DNA of 38,644 nucleotides from Collimonas silvisoli (lineage in GTDB: Bacteria; Pseudomonadota; Gammaproteobacteria; Burkholderiales; Burkholderiaceae_D): contig NZ_JAGQEG010000056.1 of NCBI RefSeq assembly GCF_018305005.1, positions 1 to 38,644 on the forward strand, in the 5' to 3' direction. Numbering within the stretch: the stretch's first letter is position 1; every line of letters starts with the position of its first letter. A model generated the notes under the pieces. The model was given only the letters and a program-made list of their open reading frames with translations. It was not told the origin of the DNA and made no database searches. A program made the translations under genes and the position numbers. Below are positions 30,609 through 38,644 of this stretch, piece after piece.

Positions 30609-31412
30609 TTAAAATATTTTGACCCCATATGCGGGTTGCACACGCGCTTCATGTTCGGCAAGACGACTCACCAGCTGCGTCCGATTTTCCATCCCCAGTT
30701 TTTGGAATATGCGCATCAGATGGTGCTTGACTGTCATTTCACTCAAGAAGATCGCCTCTGCAATTTCTCGATTTGTTTTGCCTTGAGCCACCCAGCGCAG
30801 AATCTCGCGTTCGCGTACGGATAGTGAAGATAGACGAGCTTCAAAGGCATTCACATTGTTCAGATTCTCAATCACGCGACACAGCACTTCGTGCATGATC
30901 GGGGCCAGTTGCTTCAACATGGCGATATGCGTTTCGCCTAAAACACCTGGAATGCGATGAAAGCTATGATAGGTGCCAATGCAGCGCTCAGTATCGTAGA
31001 CGGCGTGTGCTGCAACGTTTTTCATCCCATGTCGTTGAAACTGCTCAAACCAATGTTGGGGTATGTCTGGCCAAGGCACATCACCGTCAAACAGTTGAGG
31101 CTCACGCGTCATCAGCCAGCGGCGCAAAATTGGCGTATCAAGGCCGCCAGCCTTATTACAAATATCTTTCAAATGCTCAATGGGGTAGTCGACAGCAATG
31201 ATTCCATCAGTTCCGACCCCGCCGGCATGGATACGGCCGTATCCACAACCCAATGTTTCGTGAGGAAAAATAGGGCGAATTGCTTCACGCGTCCATTGTT
31301 TGAAGTCGTCAATGGTCTGGACTGAGACAGCATCGCGGATTAAGTTATCAAACAATACGTCCCTATTTTTGTCAACCCCCTCGGTCAATAGAGGTACTTG
31401 GGTCGCGGTCAT
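30609..31412 (-). CDS. LuxR-type transcriptional regulator beside the CDI operon
   Basis: The 267-residue product has a C-terminal LuxR (GerE-type) helix-turn-helix at about residues 195-255: LSVREREILRWVAQGKTNREIAEAIFLSEMTVKHHLMRIFQKLG. The N-terminal 180 residues are of the type seen in EpsA-like and other non-acyl-homoserine-lactone LuxR proteins (FPHETLGCGYGRIHAGG, then a helical stretch). No clear autoinducer-binding Trp/Tyr/Asp set can be assigned. It is encoded directly upstream of cdiB in the same orientation and could control the CDI operon or belong to its transcript. GAGAAAGTG lies about 14 nt before the start codon. Confidence 0.85.
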   Translation of the reverse strand: MTATQVPLLTEGVDKNRDVLFDNLIRDAVSVQTIDDFKQWTREAIRPIFPHETLGCGYGRIHAGGVGTDGIIAVDYPIEHLKDICNKAGGLDTPILRRWLMTREPQLFDGDVPWPDIPQHWFEQFQRHGMKNVAAHAVYDTERCIGTYHSFHRIPGVLGETHIAMLKQLAPIMHEVLCRVIENLNNVNAFEARLSSLSVREREILRWVAQGKTNREIAEAIFLSEMTVKHHLMRIFQKLGMENRTQLVSRLAEHEARVQPAYGVKIF

Positions 31413-31773
31413 ATATTTTTTATCACTTTCTCATTTTCAAATCAGAAATGTGATCGCCAAGCGACATCTTGCAATGTCAGCCGCCCAGCCCGATACGGAC
31501 GTACCCAGCCACAAACTAATCAACAGCGCGAGCGGCTTCCGGCGCTCAGCTCTGGTCACGATGACCTGGTGACTGTTCGTGATCTCCGCATGCTTCCCCA
31601 TTGTTGCTTTCTTTGTAAATGTTGCAATTAAATTTGCTCGATTTTACAAAATAGCATTCTATTTATCTACAGAAACTCTTTGCAACATGTGTTGTTTTGC
31701 AATCTTTGACACATTTGTGGTTAATTGACATCACAAAGGCAAGTTTCACTCTCCAAACACAAGCAAAAACCGA
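31413..31773. other. Intergenic region upstream of the LuxR-type gene
   Basis: No gene is supported. The sequence is AT-rich near both ends and should hold the promoter for the LuxR-type gene. It also contains the downstream side of the DUF746 gene. No clear terminator or regulatory repeat was recognised. Confidence 0.4.
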
Positions 31774-32367
31774 TTACGAATCGCTAGTCTCGGTATCAAG
31801 AGTTACCTTGCCAGGGTCGTGGAAGACCTCAAGGCGGACCGTCTCCCGCGCCAGACTTTCGGCATCGCTAATGCCAAATGCCGTGCCACAGGCTGGGCAG
31901 CACAATCTACGTTCGCCGGTGGGCATATATCCAACAAAATGTTTCTCACCATCGACGCCGCAGCGCGGGCAACGGATATGCGGACGTGCCTTGATCCCCA
32001 AGCGTACTTTCTTCTCCCATTTTCCAGTGGGATCGAGTTGCAACAGCCATATCCTGAATTTCTTTGCCCAGTTTTGGATGGCGTCGATACTGACTCCAAG
32101 GCGTCGCGCCGCTTCTTTGTACGGAATTTGCTGGGATAGCAGTCGAATAAACAGGGGAAGTTTTGCCGCACGCAATCGGAACAACGGCGTACCGGCCACG
32201 CGATTGAAACTCTGCTTGCATGTCCGGCAGGCAAAGCGCGGTAATGGATGGCATCCATGTGGCTTTTGCTGCAAGATCGTACGCCGCGACTGACAATACG
32301 GGCAAGATGGTGGGTGCAGACTTTTGGAGTACACCTGGGCTAATTCCCGTTCCAGATAAGCCGTCAA
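31774..32367 (-). CDS. DUF746-type zinc-ribbon/HTH protein
   Basis: The 198-residue product has a zinc ribbon (CPYCQSRRT, then CRTCKQSF at about residues 22-54), followed by a DUF746-like segment (FNRVAGTPLFRLR, LPLFIRLLSQQIPYKEAARR, LGVSIDAIQNWAKKFRIWLL). A second ribbon pair follows (CPRCGVDGEKHF, CCPACG, about 132-165). The centre has a helix-turn-helix with RRLGVSIDAIQNW. The pattern is like transposase accessory proteins (InsA-type), and DUF746 proteins are common in Burkholderia and Ralstonia. The start is a TTG at 32367. The frame stays open further upstream to about 32450 without a standard start codon, so the N-terminus is uncertain or the gene may be slightly truncated. Its function is unknown, but DNA binding is likely. 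Confidence 0.7.
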   Translation of the reverse strand: MTAYLERELAQVYSKSLHPPSCPYCQSRRTILQQKPHGCHPLPRFACRTCKQSFNRVAGTPLFRLRAAKLPLFIRLLSQQIPYKEAARRLGVSIDAIQNWAKKFRIWLLQLDPTGKWEKKVRLGIKARPHIRCPRCGVDGEKHFVGYMPTGERRLCCPACGTAFGISDAESLARETVRLEVFHDPGKVTLDTETSDS

Positions 32368-32426
32368 CGCCTTATCTTCGGTATCGGCAAACGCGCTCCT
32401 CGCTCTTTGAACATGCGGCTGATCAA

Positions 32427-32715
32427 TCAGAAATTGGCGTCCTGTCGACGTTGTTCATGCGATTCTGACGGGACTGGAAGAGCACCGCTTCTGGCAGTGA
32501 TCTTCTTGAGCGCTTCTGGACGGCGTATCGCGGCAGGAATGCCGAGTGACTGTCGACGCAAGCGAACCTGTCCATGGCTGAGGCCCATTTTTTTTTGCAA
32601 TCGCCGCATCTGTAGTCCTGCCCAGCAGAGCGTCGGCCTTAGCAGTCCAAACAAACGGGGGACGAATACGCCGCGGAGTCGATGCAAGACGTTTTTTAGG
32701 ACGAGAGGTGACCAT
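32427..32715 (-). pseudogene. Small helix-turn-helix-like gene with frameshift at a run of nine A
   Basis: Two minus-strand frames join into one sensible protein if one base is removed from the A9 run (T9 at 32588-32596). The first frame gives RPPFVWTAKADALLGRTTDA and AIAKK. The second gives MGLSHGQVRLRRQSLGIPAA and onward. Together this is the WTxxxDxLLGxxxDxxIAxxLGxSxxxVxxRRxxLGI pattern of a small DNA-binding helix bundle. The corrected product is about 95 residues from the ATG at 32715. Either the gene is broken or transcriptional slippage on A9 restores it. It lies upstream of the DUF746 gene in the same orientation. Confidence 0.6.
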
Positions 32716-33022
32716 AATGTTGACGAATAGAATCAGACAGTGATACAGCAAGACAGTCTATTGCAAAAAACGTGTCCCGCATTACTGCTGTTTAATTTCA
32801 ATGCCACAATGCCTCGCGCATTATCTAAGAAACATCAGAGTCTTTGATACCGGCTCTTCACCTACAAATTTCACAGAATTTCATGTCGGTTACAGATGAC
32901 TTTGTAAAAAGCAAGCTATCAAAGTTGACAGCTTGAAGCGCTGCATTGATTTGGATACTGTTGCCAGCTAGCACATCTTTTTTCTAAAAAGACCGCCAAT
33001 CCGACCTGCCAGAAGAATCCGC

Positions 33023-33370
33023 ATGAAATCAATCACCATGGCAGGCATAAAGCGAACTTGGGCCGGAGTGTCCAGGGGCTTACTTGTCGGAATATTTCTC
33101 GCCACAGCTGCGCTAGGTGTTCACGCGGATGACAAACAGGCCTCCGTTGAAGTTCGTACGCAGCAAGTCCAGCCGAACGAAGCCGATCTTCAGACGCACA
33201 AGCACTATCTCAACAAAGACAAGCAGGAAGTGCATTCCCCATCGAAGAGTAAATCCGGCGAAGTCCCTGCAGGTGCGTCAGCCCGATGCCGGGACGGCTC
33301 CTACAGTTTTAGCACCCATCATCGTGGAACCTGCTCGCACCATGGCGGGGTCGGCACTTGGCTCCAATGA
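33023..33370 (+). CDS. DUF3761 secreted protein
   Basis: The 115-residue product has a signal segment with a preceding basic stretch (GIKRTWAGVSRGLLVGIFLA TAALGVHA; cleavage likely after HA, residue 35). A polar linker of about 45 residues follows. The C-terminus is PAGASARCRDGSYSFSTHHR followed by GTCSHHGGVGTWL, the conserved Cys/His motif of DUF3761. The two Cys and several His may bind metal or form a disulfide in the periplasm. Function is unknown. It is followed 14 nt later by a Gly/His-rich secreted peptide gene. Confidence 0.8.
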   Translation: MKSITMAGIKRTWAGVSRGLLVGIFLATAALGVHADDKQASVEVRTQQVQPNEADLQTHKHYLNKDKQEVHSPSKSKSGEVPAGASARCRDGSYSFSTHHRGTCSHHGGVGTWLQ

Positions 33371-33384
33371 CTTCAAAGGAAAAT

Positions 33385-33576
33385 ATGAAAAGTGTACTGA
33401 TTGGGTTGCTATCTTTGGCAATGGCGTTTCCCGTCTATGCAAGAGGAAGCCTCAGTGGCGTCCATAGCGGTAACCATGCAAGTCGAGGCGGGCACTACTC
33501 TGGCGGACACGGGTCTTCGCACAAGGGCGGACATTACAAAAATCCGAAAACTGGAAACCATTATCAAAAGCGTTAA
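33385..33576 (+). CDS. Secreted Gly/His-rich small protein (63 aa)
   Basis: The ATG at 33385 has AAGGAAAA upstream. The product begins MKSVLIGLLSLAMAFPVYA, a Sec signal peptide with cleavage likely after YA (residue 19). The mature part is about 44 residues of Gly, His, Ser and Lys, with repeated GGHY and SGNHAS units and a final KTGNHYQKR. Such composition may bind metals. It is probably cotranscribed with the DUF3761 gene, which it follows by 14 nt. The frame extends 9 codons upstream but those overlap the DUF3761 gene. Confidence 0.6.
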   Translation: MKSVLIGLLSLAMAFPVYARGSLSGVHSGNHASRGGHYSGGHGSSHKGGHYKNPKTGNHYQKR

Positions 33577-33653
33577 TGTGAATTTTTGTTCGATCAACGT
33601 GGACATATAGCCCACTTCGTCGGTTTTATTGAATCGCTTCTTTGAGAAAAAAC

Positions 33654-36017
33654 ATGAGCTCCTTTTCGACCGCGCCACAATCCTTCTATCTCAGCAGTAT
33701 CGACGCATTGCTGGCTTGGACGCCTGGCACGCAAGCCTTCGATAATTTCAACATCGCCCAGGTTCCGCTACGTCCAAGGCCGGCAATCTCGGGGGCGTTA
33801 GTCGAAGACTGTAGCGACTTCAAGGGAGGCTATGTCAGCCAAGGCGACCTCTTCCCTCAGGGCGTCGCTACGATCGACACCTACAATTTCACGTTCTGGG
33901 AGTACCTGGACAATTTCTGCTACTTCGCCCACCACAGGATCAATGTGCCCACAACCTGGTGGATCAACGCCGCACATCTGCACGGCGTGCCGGTGATTGG
34001 CACGATCGACTTCGAAGGCAGCAGCCTCTCCGACATGACGACGATGCTGGGCAATAGTACGCAATGCATCCAGCAATTGACGGCAATTGCTCAGCATTAC
34101 GGGTTCGAAGGCTGGTTCTTCAATGTCGAAATCAACGGGATGGGTGCCGCGCAGGGGAGTCAGTTGATTTCATTTGTCCAGGATCTTCGCACCGCTCTGC
34201 GGGCGGTCAATCCGAACGCCCTCGTCGTCTGGTATGACTCGGTCTTGCCGAACGGGGAACTCTTCTACCAGAACTGCTTGAACAGTGAAAACAATGCCTT
34301 TTTTGGGCCGAGCAACGCAATCGTCAGCGACGGCTTTTTCCCCAATTATGGTTGGTTCGGAGATCCTGCCGGATATCTTCCGACATCGGTTCAGACGACC
34401 TCTGGGGACGATCGTTCGGCTACCGGAGTATTCACCGGCGTTGACGTTTATGGGCGTTCCGGCGGTTATCCCGGCAATACCAAGCCCGGCGACGATGCGA
34501 TCTGGGCGGTCGGCCAATGTGTAAACTACAAAACCTCTACCGGTCTCTTTGCGCCAGGCTGGACGTTTGAAACCGCACAAGGCGCTTCGCCGCAGCCGCA
34601 TCATCAGAATTTCGAGCAGTCAGATATCAGCTTCTGGATTGGAAGCGGATCCGGACATAATTCGGGATCAAGCCTCACTTCGAATTGCATTGCACAATAC
34701 ATTCCCGAGCGGATCGTCGGTGGTGCATTACCCTTCGCTACAAATTTCGACCGTGGATGCGGAGAGAATTTCGTCGTCAGAGGAAACCCGGCAAGTTCAG
34801 CCGCCTGGAGCAACCTCAGCTTGGAAGGAGCGCAGCCTACCTATCGCTACTGGGCCTTGCCGGGAAGCGCCACATCCTTTGGCATGAGCTTCGCCTATGG
34901 CGCCGGCTATGACGGCGGGGCTTGCCTCGTCGTCCAGGGGACGAATGCTCAGGCGACCGATATCGCATCCTATAGACTTTACGATATCGCAGCCCAAGTG
35001 GCCGAACCGACAAACATCCAGGTGGTCTTCAATCCGCTATCCCCTGCTTGTTATCCCCAGGTTCAGATCAGATTGGTGTTCTCGGACGGATCCTTCTACA
35101 CAACCTCGTCTACGGCGGCGCCGCTCAACGGATGGCTGGCAGTCATGGAAACGATGACTGCGAACATCGGGAAAACGATCAGCGAGGTCGTGCTCGTTGT
35201 GGGACCAGCCAACAATGGACAGACGCCCGGCGCCAACTACGGCGTGACCATCGGGTTGATCTCCGTGGCGCAGGCAGATTTGGCACCACCGGCATCTGTT
35301 CAAGCATTGAGCGCGCAACCGGTCTATTCCGACCAGGCGACGATGGGCGCGCTCCTGACCTGGACCTATCCTGCCAGCGCAGCGCGCTTCTTCGACATAT
35401 GGAGGACGGACGGCGCCTCGCCGCAATGGCTGATGCGGGTTTGCGCGAATACGGCATGGATTCCTAATCTCGGCGCCATCGGGACGAGTTTCGGTTGCAG
35501 CTTTGCCATTCAGCCCGTCGATTACAGCCTGAATGCGCAACCCCTATCGAGCGCAGCAACGACTTCCATGCAGGTCAATGCGATGTCCTTTAATGACGGC
35601 CCGACGATCACGTTGTTGGGCAATCCGCTCATTACCGGAATGAACGTGATGGCAGGAGAGATATTGAACGCGGTTCAAGTCACCAATGGCACCTATTCCT
35701 TGCCGCAGCATGGCGATACCAGTGGGTCGGCATTTTCCATCGAGGTGGCCAGCGGAGACGTCATTGTTTCGGTATCGGGCGCAACCGGCGTGTGGTATGG
35801 TTGGAACTGCGTCGCTCAACTCACGTTCAAGACGAAAAATGGTGTGACCTATGGCCCTTATGGATCAATGGGCGGGGTGACTTCTTCGACGCCTTTCAGT
35901 TTCAGCGCACCCTCCGGCCAGAGTCTTTTAGCGCTCTCCGGATCCTTGGTCAATGTGCCGCTTGCCGGTGGTTCGCGGGTGAATATCGTGCGGTCGTTGA
36001 GTCCGCTTTTTGGGTAA
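33654..36017 (+). CDS. GH85 endo-beta-N-acetylglucosaminidase with jacalin-like tail
   Basis: This 787-residue protein matches GH85 enzymes, which cut the GlcNAc-GlcNAc core of N-linked glycans. The catalytic motif GWFFNVEINGMG holds the expected Asn157 and Glu159 (N-x-E). Other family features are SFYLSSIDALLAWTP near the start, INAAHLHGVPVIGTIDFEG, and WYDSVLPNGE. Residues of about 320-545 form beta-rich domains of the kind that follow the barrel. A fibronectin-like part follows (PPASVQALSAQPVYS). About 645-787 resembles a jacalin lectin fold (GPTITLLGNP, ending VSGATG, AQLTFKTKNGVTYGPYGS). No signal peptide is seen, unlike many secreted GH85 enzymes. The ATG at 33654 is chosen over TTG at 33642. 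The gene may help degrade fungal or plant glycoproteins, which is inferred. Confidence 0.85.
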   Translation: MSSFSTAPQSFYLSSIDALLAWTPGTQAFDNFNIAQVPLRPRPAISGALVEDCSDFKGGYVSQGDLFPQGVATIDTYNFTFWEYLDNFCYFAHHRINVPTTWWINAAHLHGVPVIGTIDFEGSSLSDMTTMLGNSTQCIQQLTAIAQHYGFEGWFFNVEINGMGAAQGSQLISFVQDLRTALRAVNPNALVVWYDSVLPNGELFYQNCLNSENNAFFGPSNAIVSDGFFPNYGWFGDPAGYLPTSVQTTSGDDRSATGVFTGVDVYGRSGGYPGNTKPGDDAIWAVGQCVNYKTSTGLFAPGWTFETAQGASPQPHHQNFEQSDISFWIGSGSGHNSGSSLTSNCIAQYIPERIVGGALPFATNFDRGCGENFVVRGNPASSAAWSNLSLEGAQPTYRYWALPGSATSFGMSFAYGAGYDGGACLVVQGTNAQATDIASYRLYDIAAQVAEPTNIQVVFNPLSPACYPQVQIRLVFSDGSFYTTSSTAAPLNGWLAVMETMTANIGKTISEVVLVVGPANNGQTPGANYGVTIGLISVAQADLAPPASVQALSAQPVYSDQATMGALLTWTYPASAARFFDIWRTDGASPQWLMRVCANTAWIPNLGAIGTSFGCSFAIQPVDYSLNAQPLSSAATTSMQVNAMSFNDGPTITLLGNPLITGMNVMAGEILNAVQVTNGTYSLPQHGDTSGSAFSIEVASGDVIVSVSGATGVWYGWNCVAQLTFKTKNGVTYGPYGSMGGVTSSTPFSFSAPSGQSLLALSGSLVNVPLAGGSRVNIVRSLSPLFG

Positions 36018-36102
36018 GTGTAACTCAGAAAAAATTCTACAAGACAACTACGCAACCATATTTATCACCAGAGAAGGCTCATGGGAGATGTTATCGGTGG
36101 TA

Positions 36103-36285
36103 TCAGCCACGCTCAAGCCGTTTGGCCAGCAAGCATAGGCCGTCGCCGGTCCACCAGAGTAATTTGATGATATCGCCGCGCTTGCCACGGAACACGAATA
36201 CGTGCCCGCTGTATGGATCTTCCTGCAAAGCCGTCTGGACTTTGGAAGCCAAGCCGTTGAAACCGGAGCGCATGTCAACTTCCAA
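36103..36285 (-). pseudogene. IS66-family TnpB remnant
   Basis: Sixty codons encode VDMRSGFNGLASKVQTALQE, DPYSGHVFVFRGKRGDIIKL and LWWTGDGLCLLAKRLERG, the core of IS66 TnpB (Orf2). The usual length is about 115 residues. The N-terminal part is unlike IS66 and the C-terminal part is cut by a stop right after LERG. It is a fragment left by an old insertion next to the GH85 gene. Confidence 0.8.
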
Positions 36286-36488
36286 CAGGCCAGTTGTGCC
36301 GAAAGAGACCGACTATAAAATGCGAATCAATTCTCCGAAGACTGACGCAACCATTGATCGGGACTCCGTTGACACAATACAAGGGGCCTTGGACAAGAAA
36401 CTGCCGGAAGTTTTTCAGCTCTGGATAGTGCGGAGATGGGCGGTAAAACCTGATTTATATTACCCAGTCAGGGGTATCGATAGTAAAA

Positions 36489-36707
36489 ATGCGTCTATCC
36501 AAATGCGCCAATTGCGGCCAGCGATTCGCCCCATCAGCAACCTATTGCGGCGGGTGTAAGTCGAACGCACCTTTCAGCATTCCCGGTGCGAATAAAAGAG
36601 GAATGAAGATTTTTCACTACATCGTTATCGCCGTCGCCGCTGTTGCATTTTTCTGTGCCGTCGAGATTGGCGTACTACGTCCAGACCTTATCCAGAGCCT
36701 TTTCTAG
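36489..36707 (+). CDS. Zinc-ribbon plus transmembrane small protein (72 aa)
   Basis: The product begins KCANCGQRFAPSATYCGGCK, two CxxC-type knuckles of a zinc ribbon within residues 5-25. After a short linker it has one hydrophobic span (IFHYIVIAVAAVAFFCAVEIGV) and a short tail. This is a common architecture of small bacterial membrane proteins with a cytoplasmic zinc ribbon. No good Shine-Dalgarno is seen before the ATG at 36489, so expression is uncertain. It lies between the IS66 and IS21 remnants. Confidence 0.6.
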   Translation: MRLSKCANCGQRFAPSATYCGGCKSNAPFSIPGANKRGMKIFHYIVIAVAAVAFFCAVEIGVLRPDLIQSLF

Positions 36708-36874
36708 TATCGTTTTCGATGCACCGTCAGCGCGGACAAGAAATAACTTCGATTGATCGTACATTACAAAAATACATGCACGAGAAACACGAAATCGGTG
36801 AGTATGTAGGAAGAATATTTGCACGTTTATATAGTCAGTAACACTAGGCTGAGATTCATTTTTGAATGCAGGTC

Positions 36875-37534
36875 TGTTGAATTGCACTGAATCCTGACCC
36901 GCATTTTGTATCGAATACTGACCCATTCCTAATTACGACTTCTGCGTCATATGGAGATTAATTGGGTCTTGCCCTCCTGTTCGGCTTTTCGTGTTGAACT
37001 GTTTTTAAAGCGATAACTGTCGTTTCCCGTTTCAATAATATGACAGTGATGGGTAAGCCTGTGCCTTTGCTTGCGAAATTGACCCTATCCTGTTGATCCA
37101 CTCGCCACTGCCGCGCAAAGGCAGCAACCCGGTCGTACGATCCCTCAAAACCTAGCGCACATAGATCGGCATGGATCTGTTTCAAGCTGCGGCGTTGCTT
37201 CCGAGATTTGGTCGCTTCAGTTTTAAGCCAGGATGAAAGTTTGAAGGCGTACTGATCAAGAGCGCTGGGAGTGCGTCGATCCCGATAAGCAGGCTCTATG
37301 ACCTCAGAGCGTAAATAACGTCTGACGGTGTTTCTGGAGATTCCCAAGCGCCTGGCGATCTCCCTCAAGGAGACCTGGTCACGAAGGTGCCAGCGTCGAA
37401 TAATGCCTAATAATGCCACGTCGATCACTCCAATCTCCCACTCACTATATTGAGTAGGATTGTGGTCTATACGTGGGTCAATTTTCGATGCAAATTATCC
37501 AGCTAAGTGGGTCAGTTTTCGACGCAAATCAACA
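36875..37534 (-). mobile_element. Internally deleted IS21-like element (660 bp)
   Basis: The left end, read inward, is TGTTGAATTGCACTGAATCC followed by TGACCCGC. The right end, read inward, is TGTTGATTTGCGTCGAAAAC followed by TGACCCAC. They are imperfect inverted repeats with TG...CA tips. Each end has a second, subterminal copy (TCGAATACTGACCCA on the left, TCGAAAATTGACCCA on the right), typical of IS21 multiple terminal repeats. Only the 5' part of istA is inside. No target duplication is evident in the flanks. Confidence 0.75.
36958..37428 (-). pseudogene. Truncated IS21 istA transposase
   Basis: Residues of about 1-115 match the IstA N-terminus: a HTH (VSLREIARRLGISRNTVRRY), then SRKQRRSLKQIHADLCALGF and EGSYDRVAAFARQWR. 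After residue 118 the sequence (ASKGTGLPITVILL onward) does not look like IstA, and the DDE catalytic domain and istB are missing. The gene is therefore a fusion of the 5' end of istA with sequence near the other IS end, created by an internal deletion. Confidence 0.8.
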
Positions 37535-37670
37535 CTTAGAAAGCTTTTCGATACTGCAACGGTCGGCCCCGGCAATTCAAACACCATCCAGACCACCGGG
37601 AAGTATTCAGTTACTTTTTGAAATAGCTTTTTTTACTGCTCCAGCGGCTCGCTGCGCGTCGAGGAACGCA

Positions 37671-38531
37671 TTAGCGCGCCCTAACCGGAGCGCACTGAAG
37701 AATGTAATTGCGCTTAATATTTAGCAGCAAACCGATCCGCTTCACATATTGGGCGATCCAAATTTCAAGATTGTTCGCGTCCAGCTGCTCCTGAGGCATC
37801 TGTGACGGCGAAAACAGCCGGAGATATTCATTCGCAAACCATATCTGCACCGTTATCGCACGTTCCAGGGTGTCGAGGGAGATCTGACCTTCGTTACCGT
37901 CAAAATAATGAAAGAGTGCTGCCAGTCGCGCCACGTTATCTGCAAGCTTTGCCGCGTAGTCCTTTACGTTGAAAAATTCTCGCCCTGGACTTACTCCTGC
38001 TTCAATGTCGTTGTGTGCACCAATCCAACGACGTTGGGCTTGGGGAGTAAACGATAGGGTAATTTTTTCCACAGGCTCACCCTCCTGACCAACATTCGCA
38101 TCTGCTAATTCACGGATTCGGGCCTGAAATACCGGAAGATGCTGCCACGAAGTGACCGGGTTGTAAATAAAGCGCGTTCCCTGTGTCGACGGCGGGCTGC
38201 AAAAATTGAATCGTGCAAAAAAGCCTTCCTCTCTGGCTTGCTCTCCTTTTCGGTCAAAATATCTGTGGAGTGCGCCAGGTTGCATCATCACCGAAATTGT
38301 GAGTCTTGGGTCCTCAACGATGAGACTTTTTTTCGCACGGTCGACCTGAATCGTAGCGCCGCCCCACAATCGGTTATGTAGGCTGAAGTCAGTCATCGCT
38401 TCACCGCTAAACATGCTGGCCCCTTCATCTGAAACAAGCCCTATTGAGTTGGAGTTTTCGCTTAAACAGGCCTTAAGCGCAGCCGGGGTTACGTCGTTAT
38501 AAAGAAGTCTGACGAGCCTAATGCCGTTCAG
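37671..38531 (-). pseudogene. 5'-truncated DUF3987 protein gene
   Basis: The frame reads RLVRLLYNDVTPAALKACL, GLVSDEGASMFSGEAMTDFS and NRLWGGATIQVDRAKKS, then ARFNFCSPPS, which is the C-terminal half of DUF3987 proteins of phages and mobile elements (often near primase/helicase genes). Similarity begins before the first ATG (38414), directly after a TAA at 38532-38534, without a proper start. About half of a usual-length protein is missing. A break at about 38531 joins it to the end of another gene. Confidence 0.7.
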
Positions 38532-38644
38532 TTAAGGTCTCTTTTCAGGACCCGGACGGAGTAACGTTGAGGTAGCGCTTTGACGACCCGGTCGTAATGT
38601 CGACCGGGTCGGTCTTCGTTCAGCAGGGCGACTAATCGTTGCCG
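38528..38644 (-). CDS. Partial gene entering from the right edge
   Basis: A minus-strand frame runs from the window end to a TGA at 38528-38530, giving 38 residues (RQRLVALLNEDRPGR, then HYDRVVKALPQRYSVRVLKR). The composition is coding-like and basic, but no family is recognised. Its stop coincides with the broken start of the DUF3987 fragment, so one of the two was probably cut at this point. Confidence 0.4.
   Translation of the reverse strand, partial: RQRLVALLNEDRPGRHYDRVVKALPQRYSVRVLKRDLN

Noticed and set aside
35792-36559. 255-residue plus-strand frame after the GH85 gene
   Set aside because: It overlaps the GH85 end, the IS66 remnant and the zinc-ribbon gene in other frames. A part from 36319 could be coding but has no recognised motif.
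36675-36926. 83-residue minus-strand frame
   Set aside because: It runs across the IS21 end and has no domain.
1-38644. CRISPR arrays, complete tRNA or rRNA genes
   Set aside because: No regular repeat-spacer pattern and no full cloverleaf or rRNA signature was seen; the only tRNA-like end is the ssrA remnant near 12950.

Overview
This window is accessory DNA from a betaproteobacterium of the Burkholderiales, most likely Oxalobacteraceae or Burkholderiaceae. That placement is inferred from the protein families present: an ESPR-type two-partner exoprotein, a DUF746 protein, a DUF3761 protein, and an ssrA 3'-end remnant with betaproteobacterial sequence. No rRNA, complete tRNA or core housekeeping gene is visible, so the species cannot be named.

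Positions 1-4.7 kb hold a PIN/NYN-like nuclease gene (minus strand) divergent from a 1,127-residue protein of unknown function. Positions 5.2-12.8 kb look like a plasmid, ICE or phage-derived module. It has several small membrane or zinc-ribbon proteins, a DUF932 protein, a YqaJ-type exonuclease and a Gp3-like (recombination directionality factor-like) protein. A 28-codon ORF coupled by ATGA overlaps on both sides follows, then a membrane protein. A convergent XRE regulator with a 15-bp repeat array upstream comes next, followed by three small envelope or secreted proteins. Hairpins sit in the gaps before the DUF932, YqaJ and Gp3-like genes. Near 12.8-13.0 kb lie a fragment of an HU gene and a near-copy of the 3' end of tmRNA, probably an old integration site.

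Positions 13.0-31.4 kb hold a contact-dependent inhibition (CDI/Bcp-type two-partner secretion) locus on the minus strand. In transcription order it is: a LuxR-type regulator, CdiB transporter, TbpB-like lipoprotein, 3,482-residue CdiA exoprotein with a candidate ADP-ribosyltransferase toxin tip, and an overlapping immunity gene. Downstream is a second cassette. It carries a 921-residue, N-terminally truncated CdiA copy ending in a TNT-type NADase domain, an overlapping immunity gene and a Tsi6-like second immunity gene. A 41-bp direct repeat brackets this whole cassette. The truncated copy shares about 1.6 kb of closely similar sequence with the main cdiA up to an NNRQLHP junction motif. The layout suggests a stored toxin tip that could replace the active one by homologous recombination.

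Positions 31.7-38.6 kb are a patchwork: a DUF746 zinc-ribbon protein, a frameshifted small helix-turn-helix-like gene, two small secreted proteins, and a GH85 endo-beta-N-acetylglucosaminidase with a jacalin-like tail. IS66 and IS21 remnants and a 5'-truncated DUF3987 gene follow, and a partial gene runs off the right edge.
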